Shown in pieces: positions 1 to 6,944 of a stretch of DNA of 6,944 nucleotides. A program made the position numbers and the translations under genes. The stretch lies in contig JAGXHP010000102.1 in NCBI GenBank assembly GCA_024636135.1, positions 1-6,944 on the forward strand, in the 5' to 3' direction. The number at the start of each line of letters is the position of its first letter. Positions within the stretch are counted from its first letter, which is position 1. This DNA is from Chloroflexota bacterium. Its GTDB lineage: Bacteria; Chloroflexota; Limnocylindria; QHBO01. The notes beneath the pieces were generated by a model. That model saw nothing but the letters and a program-made list of their open reading frames with translations, was not told where the DNA came from and did no database searches.

Positions 1-235
1 CGGCCACGACGTCATCGATCCCGACTCGCGACACGATCGCCACCCCGTTCCAGCGCCCCGGTCCATGGTGCGCCACGTCGTAGCCGAGCGCTCGGAAGGC
101 CATCATCGGCACCTGGGCGTCGGACAGCTTCGTCTCCTGCAGGCACAGCACGTCCGGCTGGTGGCGCTCGGTCCAGGCCAGTACGCGCTCCAGGCGCGCC
201 TTCAGGGAGTTGACGTTCCACGTGGCGAGTCGCAT
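1..235 (-). CDS. xth: Exodeoxyribonuclease III, N-terminal part (cut by window edge)
   Basis: Exonuclease III / AP endonuclease of the EEP (endonuclease-exonuclease-phosphatase) family, a cytoplasmic base-excision-repair enzyme that nicks DNA 5' of abasic sites and degrades 3' ends. The first 78 codons are visible, read from an ATG at 235-233. The protein opens with MRLATWNVNSLKARLERV, in which the Asn of WNVNS is the family's metal-site residue. LCLQETKL follows near residues 31-38, with the catalytic metal-binding Glu, then the GYDVAHHGPGRWNGVAI stretch (about residues 52-68), the family's region before the conserved Ser-Arg. These are the usual family motifs in the usual order and spacing, so identification is firm; the catalytic Asp/His residues lie outside the window. 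It is divergent from mscL with a 53-base gap. No Shine-Dalgarno precedes the ATG, but a TATCCT hexamer lies 7 nt upstream, suggesting a leaderless message. Confidence 0.93.
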   Translation of the reverse strand, partial: MRLATWNVNSLKARLERVLAWTERHQPDVLCLQETKLSDAQVPMMAFRALGYDVAHHGPGRWNGVAIVSRVGIDDVVA

Positions 236-242
236 CGGTGCG

Positions 243-248
243 AGGATA
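243..248 (-). promoter_or_regulatory. Candidate -10 box for a leaderless xth transcript
   Basis: On the minus strand TATCCT (4 of 6 to TATAAT) ends 7 nt before the xth ATG, so transcription would begin at or next to the start codon. The intervening bases contain no Shine-Dalgarno. The best -35 candidate at standard spacing (TTCGGA, 265-270) is weak. Assignment rests on spacing and on the same arrangement in front of hemW and the lipoprotein gene. Confidence 0.4.
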
Positions 249-288
249 GGCGAGATCATCCACATCCGAAGCAGAGGCGCACCGATTC

Positions 289-702
289 ATGATCCAGGGA
301 TTCCGGGAGTTCATCCTGCGCGGGAACGTCGTCGAGCTTGCGGTGGCGGTCGTCATCGGTGCGTCCTTCGGTGCCGTGGTGACCTCCTTCGTCAGCGATA
401 TCCTGACGCCGCTGTTGGGCATGGCCGGATCGCCGAACTTCGAGGACCTCGTCGTGACGATCGGCGCCGCGGAAGTCCGCTACGGGCTCTTCCTCAACGC
501 TCTGCTGAGCTTCCTCATGGTCGCCGCGGCCATCTACGCATTCGTCGTGCGGCCGATCAACGCGCTCGAGGCGCGCCGCCAGGCAGGCGCCGAGCCGACG
601 CCGACCACGAAGACCTGCACTGAGTGCACGTCGGAGATCCCGATTGCTGCCCGCCGCTGCCCGATGTGCACGCAGCCCCAGCCGATCCCGTCCGACAGGT
701 AG
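289..702 (+). CDS. mscL: Large-conductance mechanosensitive channel MscL with C-terminal CxxC-CxxC ribbon
   Basis: Homopentameric inner-membrane channel that opens under high membrane tension and releases solutes during hypo-osmotic shock. It has 137 residues. The N-terminal amphipathic helix (MIQGFREFILRGNVVELAVA) leads into TM1 at about 14-42, which has the small-residue pore face (VVIGASFGAVVTSFVSDILTP). A short periplasmic loop (about 43-65) follows, then TM2 at about 66-88 (YGLFLNALLSFLMVAAAIYAFVV), all matching the family. After TM2 the usual cytoplasmic helical bundle is replaced or followed by a linker and four cysteines, C110, C113, C124 and C127 (CTEC-N10-CPMC), which looks like a small zinc ribbon. 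The ATG at 289 is chosen because the conserved amphipathic helix begins there; upstream GAGG (274-277) is a weak, distant ribosome binding site. The gene stands alone, divergent from xth and convergent with dnaK. The channel assignment is secure; metal binding by the tail is inferred from cysteine spacing only. Confidence 0.96.
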   Translation: MIQGFREFILRGNVVELAVAVVIGASFGAVVTSFVSDILTPLLGMAGSPNFEDLVVTIGAAEVRYGLFLNALLSFLMVAAAIYAFVVRPINALEARRQAGAEPTPTTKTCTECTSEIPIAARRCPMCTQPQPIPSDR

Positions 703-718
703 CCACGGGCAGGCCCGA

Positions 719-840
719 TATGACCCCGGAGTCTTAGCCACGACCGCTCCCAGGGCCATGCGCACCCGGATATGACCCTCGGGCTATGCGTCGGCGCAAT
801 CCGCAACGGATCGCGTCAACGCTAAGACTGGCTGGTCATA
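719..840. repeat. 20-bp bipartite inverted repeat enclosing 82 bases
   Basis: The left arm 719-738 reads TATGACC-N4-AGTCTTAGC. The right arm 821-840, read on the minus strand, is again TATGACC-N4-AGTCTTAGC. The two outer blocks (7 and 9 bases) match perfectly with identical spacing, and only the 4 central bases differ (CCGG versus AGCC). Sixteen fixed matches are far beyond chance in a gap of this size. CAGGC occurs just outside both ends (710-714 and 841-845), a possible but asymmetric target duplication. The 122-base unit carries no gene. It could be a miniature or decayed insertion element, a pair of operator sites, or a structured 3' region shared by the convergent mscL and dnaK genes. 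Confidence 0.7.
765..778 (+). repeat. Third partial copy of the TATGACC repeat
   Basis: GATATGACCC at 769-778 repeats exactly the ten bases at 717-726, and both copies are preceded by CCC(G)G-type sequence (765-768 and 714-716). This copy lacks the AGTCTTAGC half. It is a direct repeat of the left arm of the surrounding inverted repeat, 52 bases away, and lies inside that unit. Confidence 0.6.
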
Positions 841-908
841 CAGGCAGGGCTGGGGGAGGGTTCGTCATAGAGCACCGAACGCGCGCCGACGGAGTCCTCG
901 GGGCATGC

Positions 909-938
909 GAACGGCCGGGGCATGCGGCCCGGCCGTTC
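909..938 (-). terminator. Hairpin after dnaK, probable transcription end
   Basis: A perfect 11-bp GC-rich stem (909-919 with 928-938; GAACGGCCGGG on one arm) closes an 8-base loop, 20 bases beyond the dnaK stop codon on the minus strand. No T-run follows on the minus strand, so it is not a canonical intrinsic terminator; it may act with Rho or protect the 3' end of the hrcA-grpE-dnaK message. A direct repeat GGGGCATGCG (900-909 and 917-926) runs through one edge and the loop. Confidence 0.6.
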
Positions 939-958
939 CAGCGAGAGCGACGAGAGGG

Positions 959-2893
<1,935 letters not shown>

Positions 2894-2900
2894 AGGTCGT

Positions 2901-3485
2901 TCAGTGCTCCTTCGGGTTGTTCGCCACTCGGACGAGGCTCGGCCGGATGATCCGGTCGTGCAGGCGGTAGCCGCGCTGCAGCTCGCCGATCACTTGGTTA
3001 TCGGGATGGTCGGCGGTCTCCTCGTGGACGACCGCTTCATGCATGTTGGGATCGAATTGCTGACCAACGGCCTCGATCTGGGCCACGCCCTCGGACTCGA
3101 GGACGCCGCGCAGCTTGCGCTCGGTGAGCTGGACGCCCTCGATCCAGGGGTCGTGCGCCTCGGCCGGAACGCTTTCCAGCGCCCGATCGAAGTCATCGAG
3201 CACGCCGAGCAGCTTGCCGATGAGAAGCGCGTTGCTGAACTGCGTGAGGGTGGCCCGCTCCTCGTCCGTCCTTCGCTTGTAGTTCGCGAAGTCGGCCGCG
3301 GATCGGTGCCAGTTGTTGCGGTGCTCCTCGTCGGAGCGGCGCACCTCGTCGAGCTCGCGCTCGAGCTGCTCGATGCGCTCGGCGAGCTCGGTGCGCGTCG
3401 GGGCCGCGATGGCCTCGGCGCGCTCCTGGCCGCGGGTCTTCGTGCTGCGGGCGCGGGGCCCGCCGTTGGTTGGTTGATCGGTCAT
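2901..3485 (-). CDS. grpE: GrpE, nucleotide exchange factor of DnaK
   Basis: Homodimeric cochaperone that releases ADP from DnaK and so resets its substrate cycle. The 194 residues begin with a polar, poorly ordered N-terminus (about 1-28). A long charged coiled-coil helix follows (about 31-75), including the family's FANYKRRTDEER (66-77). A helical part with LLGVLDDFDRALE (92-104) comes next, and then the C-terminal beta domain with the signature FDPNMHEAVVHEET (144-157) and GYRLHDRIIRPSLVRVA (172-188). The ATG (3485-3483) overlaps the hrcA stop as ATGA, and no good ribosome binding site precedes it, so translation is probably coupled to hrcA. Its own 3' end carries the ribosome binding site for dnaK. 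Length, domain order and context all fit the family. Confidence 0.98.
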   Translation of the reverse strand: MTDQPTNGGPRARSTKTRGQERAEAIAAPTRTELAERIEQLERELDEVRRSDEEHRNNWHRSAADFANYKRRTDEERATLTQFSNALLIGKLLGVLDDFDRALESVPAEAHDPWIEGVQLTERKLRGVLESEGVAQIEAVGQQFDPNMHEAVVHEETADHPDNQVIGELQRGYRLHDRIIRPSLVRVANNPKEH

Positions 3486-4588
3486 TGGGTCTCGCCGTAG
3501 TGACTGTTGATGAGCTCGTCCATGAGTGTCGACAGGTAGCGGACGGTCGGGATCGCCCGCGGGTAGCGCATACGCGTCGGTCCCAGCACCCCGAGCAGGC
3601 CGAGTGCCCGGTCGGGCGCGCCGTACGGCGCGAAGATGAGGCTGACCTCGTGCATCGCGTCGTTCGAGTTCTCGCGACCGATGATCACATGCACGCCACC
3701 GCTGCGCGTCAGCACCGGGACGAGCTGTTCCAGGAAGTCGGAGCGCTGCAGCACCTCGAGCACCGGGCGCAGACGCGATCCCTCGGCGAACTCCGGCTGC
3801 TCCAGGACGTTGACGATGCCATCGGTGAAGACGTCCTCCACGACGACCGAGTCCGCCTCCTCGAGGAGCTGGATGATGTCAGCTGCGATCCGCCTGGGAA
3901 GGCCGGGAAGCTTCTCCGACCGCCGCCGGACCTGCGGGGCCGCGAGGCCCGCGAGCTCCGAGTTGAGGAGGCCGGCGGCGGCATCGAGCTCTGCCTGGTC
4001 GAATCGGCTGTCGGGCAGCTCGCGCTGGAGTGCCCCACGATCCAGGCGCCGCTGGGTCACGTTGCCGTCGCCGAGGACCAGGACGACGAGGCGCGTTCCG
4101 TCGTCGAGGGCCACCAGCTGCACGTGACCGAACTTGGCGCGACGCGAGCGAGCGGGGGTGACGACCGCCGCCGAGCGCGTGCTCCCCGCGAGGATCGACG
4201 CCGCCAGCCGGAGCCACTCGTTGCTCGTCAACTGGACCTGGCTGAACTGGTGGCGAATCATGAGCCGATCCGCCTGGTCCAGCTCAGCCTCGCGCATGAG
4301 CGACTCAACGTAGAGCCGGTAGCCGAGGTCGGACGGCACGCGGCCGGCGCTTGTGTGCGGGTGGCTCAGCAGCCCAAGAGCCTCCAGCTCGGCCATCGCA
4401 CTCCGAACGGTCGCCGGCGAGACGCCCAGCGCATAGCGACCCACGAGCGCCTTGGATCCCACCGGAACCGCCGTGAGCACGTAGTCCTCGACCACGGCAC
4501 GCAGCACGGTCCGCTGCCGGTCCGTCAGCTCGTGGGCCTGCCGGACCGGTTCGGTACGCTGGCGCGGCGCGGGGCGCTCGCTCGTCAT
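3482..4588 (-). CDS. hrcA: Heat-inducible transcription repressor HrcA
   Basis: Dimeric DNA-binding repressor of class I heat-shock genes. It binds the CIRCE operator, is known to need the GroEL chaperonin to stay active, and loses binding when chaperonin is busy with unfolded protein. At 368 residues it is of normal size. The winged helix-turn-helix occupies about 20-95: LTDRQRTVLRAVVEDY, then VGSKALV, then the recognition segment VSPATVRSAMAELEALGLLSHPHTSAGRVPS (56-86). The GAF-like dimerisation region follows. The C-terminal signature includes VIIGREN (301-307) and SLIFAPYGAPDRALGLLGVLGPTRMRYPRAIPTVRYL (316-352). The N-terminus has about 20 residues more than typical homologues, but the ATG is supported by GGAGG 5 bases upstream. 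The gene is first in the operon, behind its own promoter and CIRCE site, which indicates autoregulation; its stop overlaps the grpE start. Confidence 0.98.
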   Translation of the reverse strand: MTSERPAPRQRTEPVRQAHELTDRQRTVLRAVVEDYVLTAVPVGSKALVGRYALGVSPATVRSAMAELEALGLLSHPHTSAGRVPSDLGYRLYVESLMREAELDQADRLMIRHQFSQVQLTSNEWLRLAASILAGSTRSAAVVTPARSRRAKFGHVQLVALDDGTRLVVLVLGDGNVTQRRLDRGALQRELPDSRFDQAELDAAAGLLNSELAGLAAPQVRRRSEKLPGLPRRIAADIIQLLEEADSVVVEDVFTDGIVNVLEQPEFAEGSRLRPVLEVLQRSDFLEQLVPVLTRSGGVHVIIGRENSNDAMHEVSLIFAPYGAPDRALGLLGVLGPTRMRYPRAIPTVRYLSTLMDELINSHYGETQ

Positions 4589-4593
4589 GGCGA

Positions 4594-4598
4594 CCTCC
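4594..4598 (-). promoter_or_regulatory. Ribosome binding site fixing the hrcA start
   Basis: GGAGG on the minus strand lies 5 bases before the hrcA ATG, a near-ideal Shine-Dalgarno. It selects this ATG over downstream alternatives and confirms the 20-residue N-terminal extension of HrcA. Confidence 0.85.
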
Positions 4599-4607
4599 GG
4601 TACTCGG

Positions 4608-4634
4608 TTAGCACTCTATGGTGGAGAGTGCCAA
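4608..4634 (-). promoter_or_regulatory. CIRCE operator (HrcA binding site)
   Basis: On the plus strand the site reads TTAGCACTC, a 9-base spacer, then GAGTGCCAA. The consensus CIRCE is TTAGCACTC-N9-GAGTGCTAA, so the match is 17 of 18 with exact spacing; the single change is T to C in the second arm. It lies between the predicted transcription start and the hrcA ribosome binding site, 19 bases before the ATG, as in classical HrcA-regulated operons. This makes the hrcA-grpE-dnaK operon self-repressed by HrcA. Confidence 0.96.
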
Positions 4635-4648
4635 GTGGTGATTGCGGC

Positions 4649-4678
4649 ATGGTACCGCCCCCCGGAAGCCGATGTCAA
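4649..4678 (-). promoter_or_regulatory. Housekeeping-type promoter of the hrcA-grpE-dnaK operon
   Basis: Minus strand: a perfect -35 box TTGACA (4678-4673), an 18-base spacer, and a -10 box TACCAT (4654-4649; 4 of 6 to TATAAT). Transcription would start near 4642, about 8 bases before the CIRCE operator, so HrcA would block the initially transcribed region. The -35 hexamer contains the TGA stop codon of hemW, so hemW and the operon promoter overlap by a few bases. Confidence 0.75.
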
Positions 4679-5850
4679 CGCCGGACGGCGACCTCCGGCA
4701 CGAAGGCCAGGAGCACCTCGCTGGCCAGCAGCCGTCCCCGATCGGTCAGGGTGACCCGGTCGCCGTCCACCTCGAGCAGGCCGGCGCGTACCACCTCGTC
4801 GACCGCCGCCGGGTCGCGATCGAGCGGGTCCTCGCCGAACTCCGCCAGCACCTCCGAGCGCCGAATCCCGGCGACGCGACGCAGGCCGAGCGCCACGGCC
4901 TCGAACGCGCGCGTCGCGTGGTCGAGCTCCTCGCGCCCCGCCACCGGGCGCTCGCCCGCCTCGACCCCGGTCAGGTAGGCGTCGAGATCCCGCTCATTCC
5001 ACGAGCGCTCGGCCGCGCCGTCGTACGAATGCGCCCCCGCACCGATGCCGGTGTACGGTCGGCGGGCCCAGTACGCGGCGTTGTGACGGCTCTCGTGGCC
5101 GGGCCGCGCCCACGAGCTGAGCTCGTACTGGATAAATCCGGCTGCTGCCAAGATCTCGTCGGCGATCCCGTACTGGTCCACGGCGAGCTCGTCGTCCTGC
5201 CGACGCACCATCCGGTCGCGCCAGCGCAACGCACCGGGGCGTGGCGGGGCCGCCCACTCGTCCGGCTGGAGCGCCAGCTGAAGCGCGTAGCAGCTGACGT
5301 GGTCCGGTCCGAGCTCGATTGCCCGCTCGAGTCCGTCGCGCCAATCGGCCAGCGACTGGCCGCCGATCCCGTAGATGAGATCGATGCTGATATCCCGGAA
5401 CCCTGCCGCACGAGCGGCCGCCAAAGCGTCGCGCGCCTCGTCCCCCGTGTGCCCGCGTGCAAGGGAGGTGAGCTCTTCGTCGCGCAGCGACTGCACCCCA
5501 AGGCTGATCCGCGTGACGCCGGCATTGCGATAGCCGTCCCAGTCGGGCGTCTCCCGCGAGCTCGGATTCGCCTCCAGCGTCACCTCGTCGAGCGCGGACA
5601 TCGGCCACCGCACGCGCGCCGCGTCCAGGATCGCCCCGATCGTGGCGCCGTCGAGAAGCGATGGCGTGCCGCCGCCGAAGTAGACCGTCCTCAGCTCCCC
5701 CGGCGCCGGTCGCAAGTCGAGCTCGCGCCGCAGCGCATCAGCGTAGCGCCCGACGTCGTGCGCGCGCCCTCCCACGGTCACGAAGTCGCAGTACGCGCAC
5801 ACGAGCCGGCAGAACGGCACGTGAACATAGAGGTGATGCGACGGCTCCAT
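4675..5850 (-). CDS. hemW: HemW, radical-SAM haem chaperone (HemN-like)
   Basis: Radical S-adenosylmethionine protein of the HemW group, known to bind haem and deliver it to target proteins; often annotated as oxygen-independent coproporphyrinogen oxidase. It has 391 residues, a normal length. The [4Fe-4S] motif is C14-x3-C18-x2-C21 followed by DF (YVHVPFCRLVCAYCDF), lacking the extra Cys (CxxxCxxCxC) of true HemN, which favours HemW. Other motifs are VYFGGGTPSLLD (56-67), LEANPSS (92-98), RISLGVQSL (114-122) and SIDLIYGIGGQ (155-165). The HemW C-terminal region includes RHNAAYWARRPYTGIGAGAHSY (255-276), with the H of the RHN segment typical of this family. No Shine-Dalgarno precedes the ATG, but TAGACT lies 6 bases upstream. 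hemW next to hrcA is a common order in several phyla. Haem transfer itself is inferred from the family. Confidence 0.94.
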   Translation of the reverse strand: MEPSHHLYVHVPFCRLVCAYCDFVTVGGRAHDVGRYADALRRELDLRPAPGELRTVYFGGGTPSLLDGATIGAILDAARVRWPMSALDEVTLEANPSSRETPDWDGYRNAGVTRISLGVQSLRDEELTSLARGHTGDEARDALAAARAAGFRDISIDLIYGIGGQSLADWRDGLERAIELGPDHVSCYALQLALQPDEWAAPPRPGALRWRDRMVRRQDDELAVDQYGIADEILAAAGFIQYELSSWARPGHESRHNAAYWARRPYTGIGAGAHSYDGAAERSWNERDLDAYLTGVEAGERPVAGREELDHATRAFEAVALGLRRVAGIRRSEVLAEFGEDPLDRDPAAVDEVVRAGLLEVDGDRVTLTDRGRLLASEVLLAFVPEVAVRR

Positions 5851-5856
5851 GGGCCG

Positions 5857-5862
5857 AGTCTA
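5857..5862 (-). promoter_or_regulatory. Candidate -10 box for a leaderless hemW transcript
   Basis: On the minus strand TAGACT (4 of 6 to TATAAT) ends 6 bases before the hemW ATG. The sequence between is GC-only and contains no Shine-Dalgarno. No convincing -35 box is seen at standard spacing. Confidence 0.4.
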
Positions 5863-5866
5863 CGAC

Positions 5867-5940
5867 CGTTGACACCAACGTCCGCCGGCCGCCTCGGCGG
5901 TGCCTGCGCCAGTGTCAAGTTCGACCCCATCCAGTGTCAC
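5867..5940. repeat. Cluster of short direct and inverted repeats upstream of hemW
   Basis: CGTTG-ACAC-CAACG at 5867-5880 is a small inverted repeat. TTGACAC (5869-5875) is inverted as GTGTCAA at 5912-5918. CCAGTGTCA occurs twice in direct orientation, at 5909-5917 and 5931-5939, 22 bases apart. Several related heptamers in one short gap resemble the multiple terminal repeats of some insertion sequences (IS21-like ends are one example), or operator sites for a regulator. No transposase gene is present. Confidence 0.5.
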
Positions 5941-5949
5941 CCGAGGGCC

Positions 5950-6291
5950 CTAACTGTCGATTACGCTCGCGTTGCCGTTCTGGTCGATCTGAAGCGTCAG
6001 GTCGTTAGTTGGATTGCCGGACGGCCAGTCCTCACTCCGCGTGACCTCCGTGCCGTCCACGACTACGTGCCACAGCAGCGATGGCCCGTCGAACACCACA
6101 CGTGTGTCCTCGTGCGGCTCAACTGTCAGTACGGACCGCTCGTCGGCTCGACCGCCCCACTCGAAGAGGAGTTGAACCTCGCGGGCGCTTTCGTTCACCA
6201 CGCGGAGGTCGAGCTTCGGGTCCCCGACGACGCAACTCGGGATCGTCAGCAGGGCGATTGCCAGGACGGCCGCTGGGAAGAAACGTGTCAT
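5950..6291 (-). CDS. Small predicted lipoprotein of unknown function
   Basis: I do not recognise this family. From the ATG at 6291-6289 the product has 113 residues and begins with a typical lipoprotein signal peptide: MTRF, a hydrophobic core (FPAAVLAIALLTI), then a lipobox ending IPSC (Cys about residue 20), so the mature protein would be lipid-anchored outside the cytoplasmic membrane. The mature part of about 94 residues alternates polar and hydrophobic residues (LDLRVVNESAREVQLLFEW, TVEPHEDTRVVFD, LLWHVVVDGTEV, LTLQID), as expected for a small beta-sandwich; it has no other cysteines. An ATG 19 codons upstream (6348) would put extra residues before the signal and is less likely. No Shine-Dalgarno is seen; TAGCTT lies 8 bases before the chosen ATG. 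Codon use and GC look like those of neighbours. It is not clearly in an operon: hemW starts 100 bases away and both run in the same direction. Confidence 0.72.
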   Translation of the reverse strand: MTRFFPAAVLAIALLTIPSCVVGDPKLDLRVVNESAREVQLLFEWGGRADERSVLTVEPHEDTRVVFDGPSLLWHVVVDGTEVTRSEDWPSGNPTNDLTLQIDQNGNASVIDS

Positions 6292-6299
6292 CGGGCGCA

Positions 6300-6305
6300 A
6301 AGCTA
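6300..6305 (-). promoter_or_regulatory. Candidate -10 box for the lipoprotein gene
   Basis: On the minus strand TAGCTT fits TANNNT and ends 8 bases before the chosen ATG. Together with the absent Shine-Dalgarno it supports the downstream start and a leaderless or near-leaderless message. No -35 box is evident. Confidence 0.3.
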
Positions 6306-6369
6306 GCGTGTGAACGATTAGGACGACGTCGCCGCCCAGAGGTAGCACCAGGGAGACACTGGGTCGAGC

Positions 6370-6410
6370 GGGCGAAGCAATGGCCCTTACGCCACTGTTA
6401 GGTTTCGCCC
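6370..6410. other. Possible stem-loop between oxidase and lipoprotein genes
   Basis: GGGCGAAGC (6370-6378) pairs with 6402-6410 (one G-T pair), closing a 23-base loop in which TGGC (6381-6384) pairs with GCCA (6391-6394). A second TTCGCCC occurs at 6421-6427. There is no T-run on either strand. It may be an end-of-transcript structure for the oxidase gene, but it lies about 180 bases past the stop codon. Confidence 0.3.
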
Positions 6411-6593
6411 TTGAGAAGGATTCGCCCCAGGGATGAAGCCGTAGTGCCGGCGGCGGTCATCGCCCGTGCGCGCCCGCGGCACAGAGCCGGTGCGAGACTC
6501 TAAGGATTCCCGAAGAGTGTGAGGGCGACTTCGTCGAAGGCGTCACGAGCGAGACGCACCGACGTGCTCTTGTGCGAGAGCGAGTGAAGACCT

Positions 6594-6944
6594 TCAGCTG
6601 TCGGCCGGTGGAATGTTGGCGTTGAAACGCAGCCGGTTGGCTGGATCGAGGCGACGCTTGAGCTGCCGCAGCCGGTCCCAGGTCGCTGACGGGAATGCTG
6701 CGGCTACCCGCGCAGCCGTCTGATCGAGCTCGGGATAATTGAGGTAACCACCGCCTCGAAGCGAGAGAGGCGCCACTGAGTCGGCCGTGCGGCGCGCCCA
6801 AGCGATCTCCCGCTCGTCGGCCTCCGCGTCATTCCAGATGGCGAGCGCCGTCACATTGGCAACGGCGGCACGTCCGCCAAATGCCGCGGAGGCCTCTGGA
6901 ATGCGGTGGGCGACGCCGTGGATGAGCTCCACGAGGCAGAATGA
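6594..6944 (-). CDS. FAD-linked oxidase, berberine-bridge-enzyme-like C-terminus (cut by window edge)
   Basis: The last 116 residues of a BBE-like flavoprotein; the FAD-binding N-terminal domain lies outside the window. The frame is open to the edge; an internal GTG at 6932 could start a protein but would leave out the flavin domain, so it is treated as partial. The visible part contains the C-terminal berberine-like domain: AVANVTALAIWNDAEADEREIAWARRTADSV, then GGGYLNYPELD, then WDRLRQLKRRLDPANRLRFNANIPP, the family's closing motif in which LKRRxDPxNxxRxNxNI is highly conserved. Such enzymes use covalently bound FAD to oxidise varied substrates such as sugars, alkaloids and polyphenols; the substrate cannot be told from this part. 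The stop follows NIPPADS, the usual place, so the C-terminus is intact. Confidence 0.88.
   Translation of the reverse strand, partial: SFCLVELIHGVAHRIPEASAAFGGRAAVANVTALAIWNDAEADEREIAWARRTADSVAPLSLRGGGYLNYPELDQTAARVAAAFPSATWDRLRQLKRRLDPANRLRFNANIPPADS

Larger units (their letters stand above)
6292..6593. other. Intergenic stretch without a convincing gene
   Basis: About 300 bases between the oxidase end and the lipoprotein start. Open frames crossing it are rich in Arg and Ser and look like shadows. One minus-strand frame gives a protein-like stretch SVRLARDAFDEVALTLFGNP before a TAG at about 6500, but it has no ATG or GTG start with a ribosome binding site, so I do not call it. I see no tRNA. 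A hairpin lies at 6370-6410, and the motif GACACTGGGTCGA at 6355-6367 echoes the repeats at 5921-5939. Confidence 0.6.

Noticed and set aside
706..717. CGGG-CAGG-CCCG hairpin as an mscL terminator
   Set aside because: The stem is only 4-5 bp with no T-run after it, too weak to call a terminator.
3470..6306. Very long plus-strand open frames antisense to hrcA and hemW (3470-4978 and 4642-6306)
   Set aside because: Their products are rich in Arg, Ala, Val and His with no recognisable domain, and they lie exactly opposite well-identified genes. This is the usual effect of GC-rich codon use on the opposite strand.
6370..6403. GTTAGGT at 6397-6403 with a nearby stem, resembling the right end of an integron attC site
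   Set aside because: It fits GTTRRRY, but no matching RYYYAAC box lies at a proper distance upstream, the inner pairing boxes are not in attC order, and no integrase or cassette array is present. The CCCTAAC at 5947-5953 misses the consensus and is too far away.
6457..6801. 114-residue minus-strand frame overlapping the oxidase gene
   Set aside because: It overlaps the oxidase C-terminus in another frame, and its Ser/Arg-rich translation has no protein-like pattern.
6594..6932. Oxidase C-terminus as a complete small gene starting at GTG 6932
   Set aside because: The frame continues to the window edge without a stop, and the BBE domain normally follows a flavin-binding domain, so a partial gene is much more likely.

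Overview
GC-rich bacterial chromosome whose core is a class I heat-shock operon read on the minus strand: hrcA (4588 to 3482), grpE (3485 to 2901) and dnaK (2893 to 959). It has a recognisable promoter and a near-perfect CIRCE operator (4608-4634) in front of hrcA. Just upstream, in the same direction, lies hemW (5850 to 4675), a radical-SAM haem chaperone; its stop codon sits inside the -35 box of the heat-shock promoter. dnaJ does not follow dnaK here; a strong hairpin (909-938) does.

Left part (1-958): the start of an exonuclease III gene (xth, minus, cut by the window edge) is divergent from mscL (289-702, plus). The MscL has the usual two-helix channel plus a C-terminal four-cysteine ribbon. 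mscL and dnaK are convergent, and the 256-base gap between them holds a 20-bp bipartite inverted repeat (719-738 / 821-840), a partial third copy, and the hairpin.

Right part (5851-6944): upstream of hemW lie short repeats (TTGACAC / GTGTCAA), then a small gene for a predicted lipoprotein of unknown role (6291 to 5950), then about 300 bases without a convincing gene. The window ends with the C-terminal part of a berberine-bridge-enzyme-like FAD-linked oxidase (6594 to the edge, minus).

Organism (inference): the DnaK carries the long insertion in the N-terminal ATPase lobe that is typical of diderm bacteria and absent from Firmicutes and Actinobacteria. The hrcA-grpE-dnaK order under CIRCE control and the high GC best suit a high-GC Chloroflexota-like lineage, but this is not proven. 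Three genes (xth, hemW, lipoprotein) lack a clear Shine-Dalgarno and have a TANNNT hexamer 6-8 nt before the start codon, which suggests leaderless mRNAs; hrcA and dnaK have purine-rich ribosome binding sites.

How the genes work together: HrcA represses its own operon through CIRCE; GrpE is the nucleotide exchange factor for DnaK. HemW, MscL, Xth, the lipoprotein and the oxidase are separate functions. I see no clear undescribed multi-gene system; the most unexplained material is the structured repeats in the two intergenic regions.
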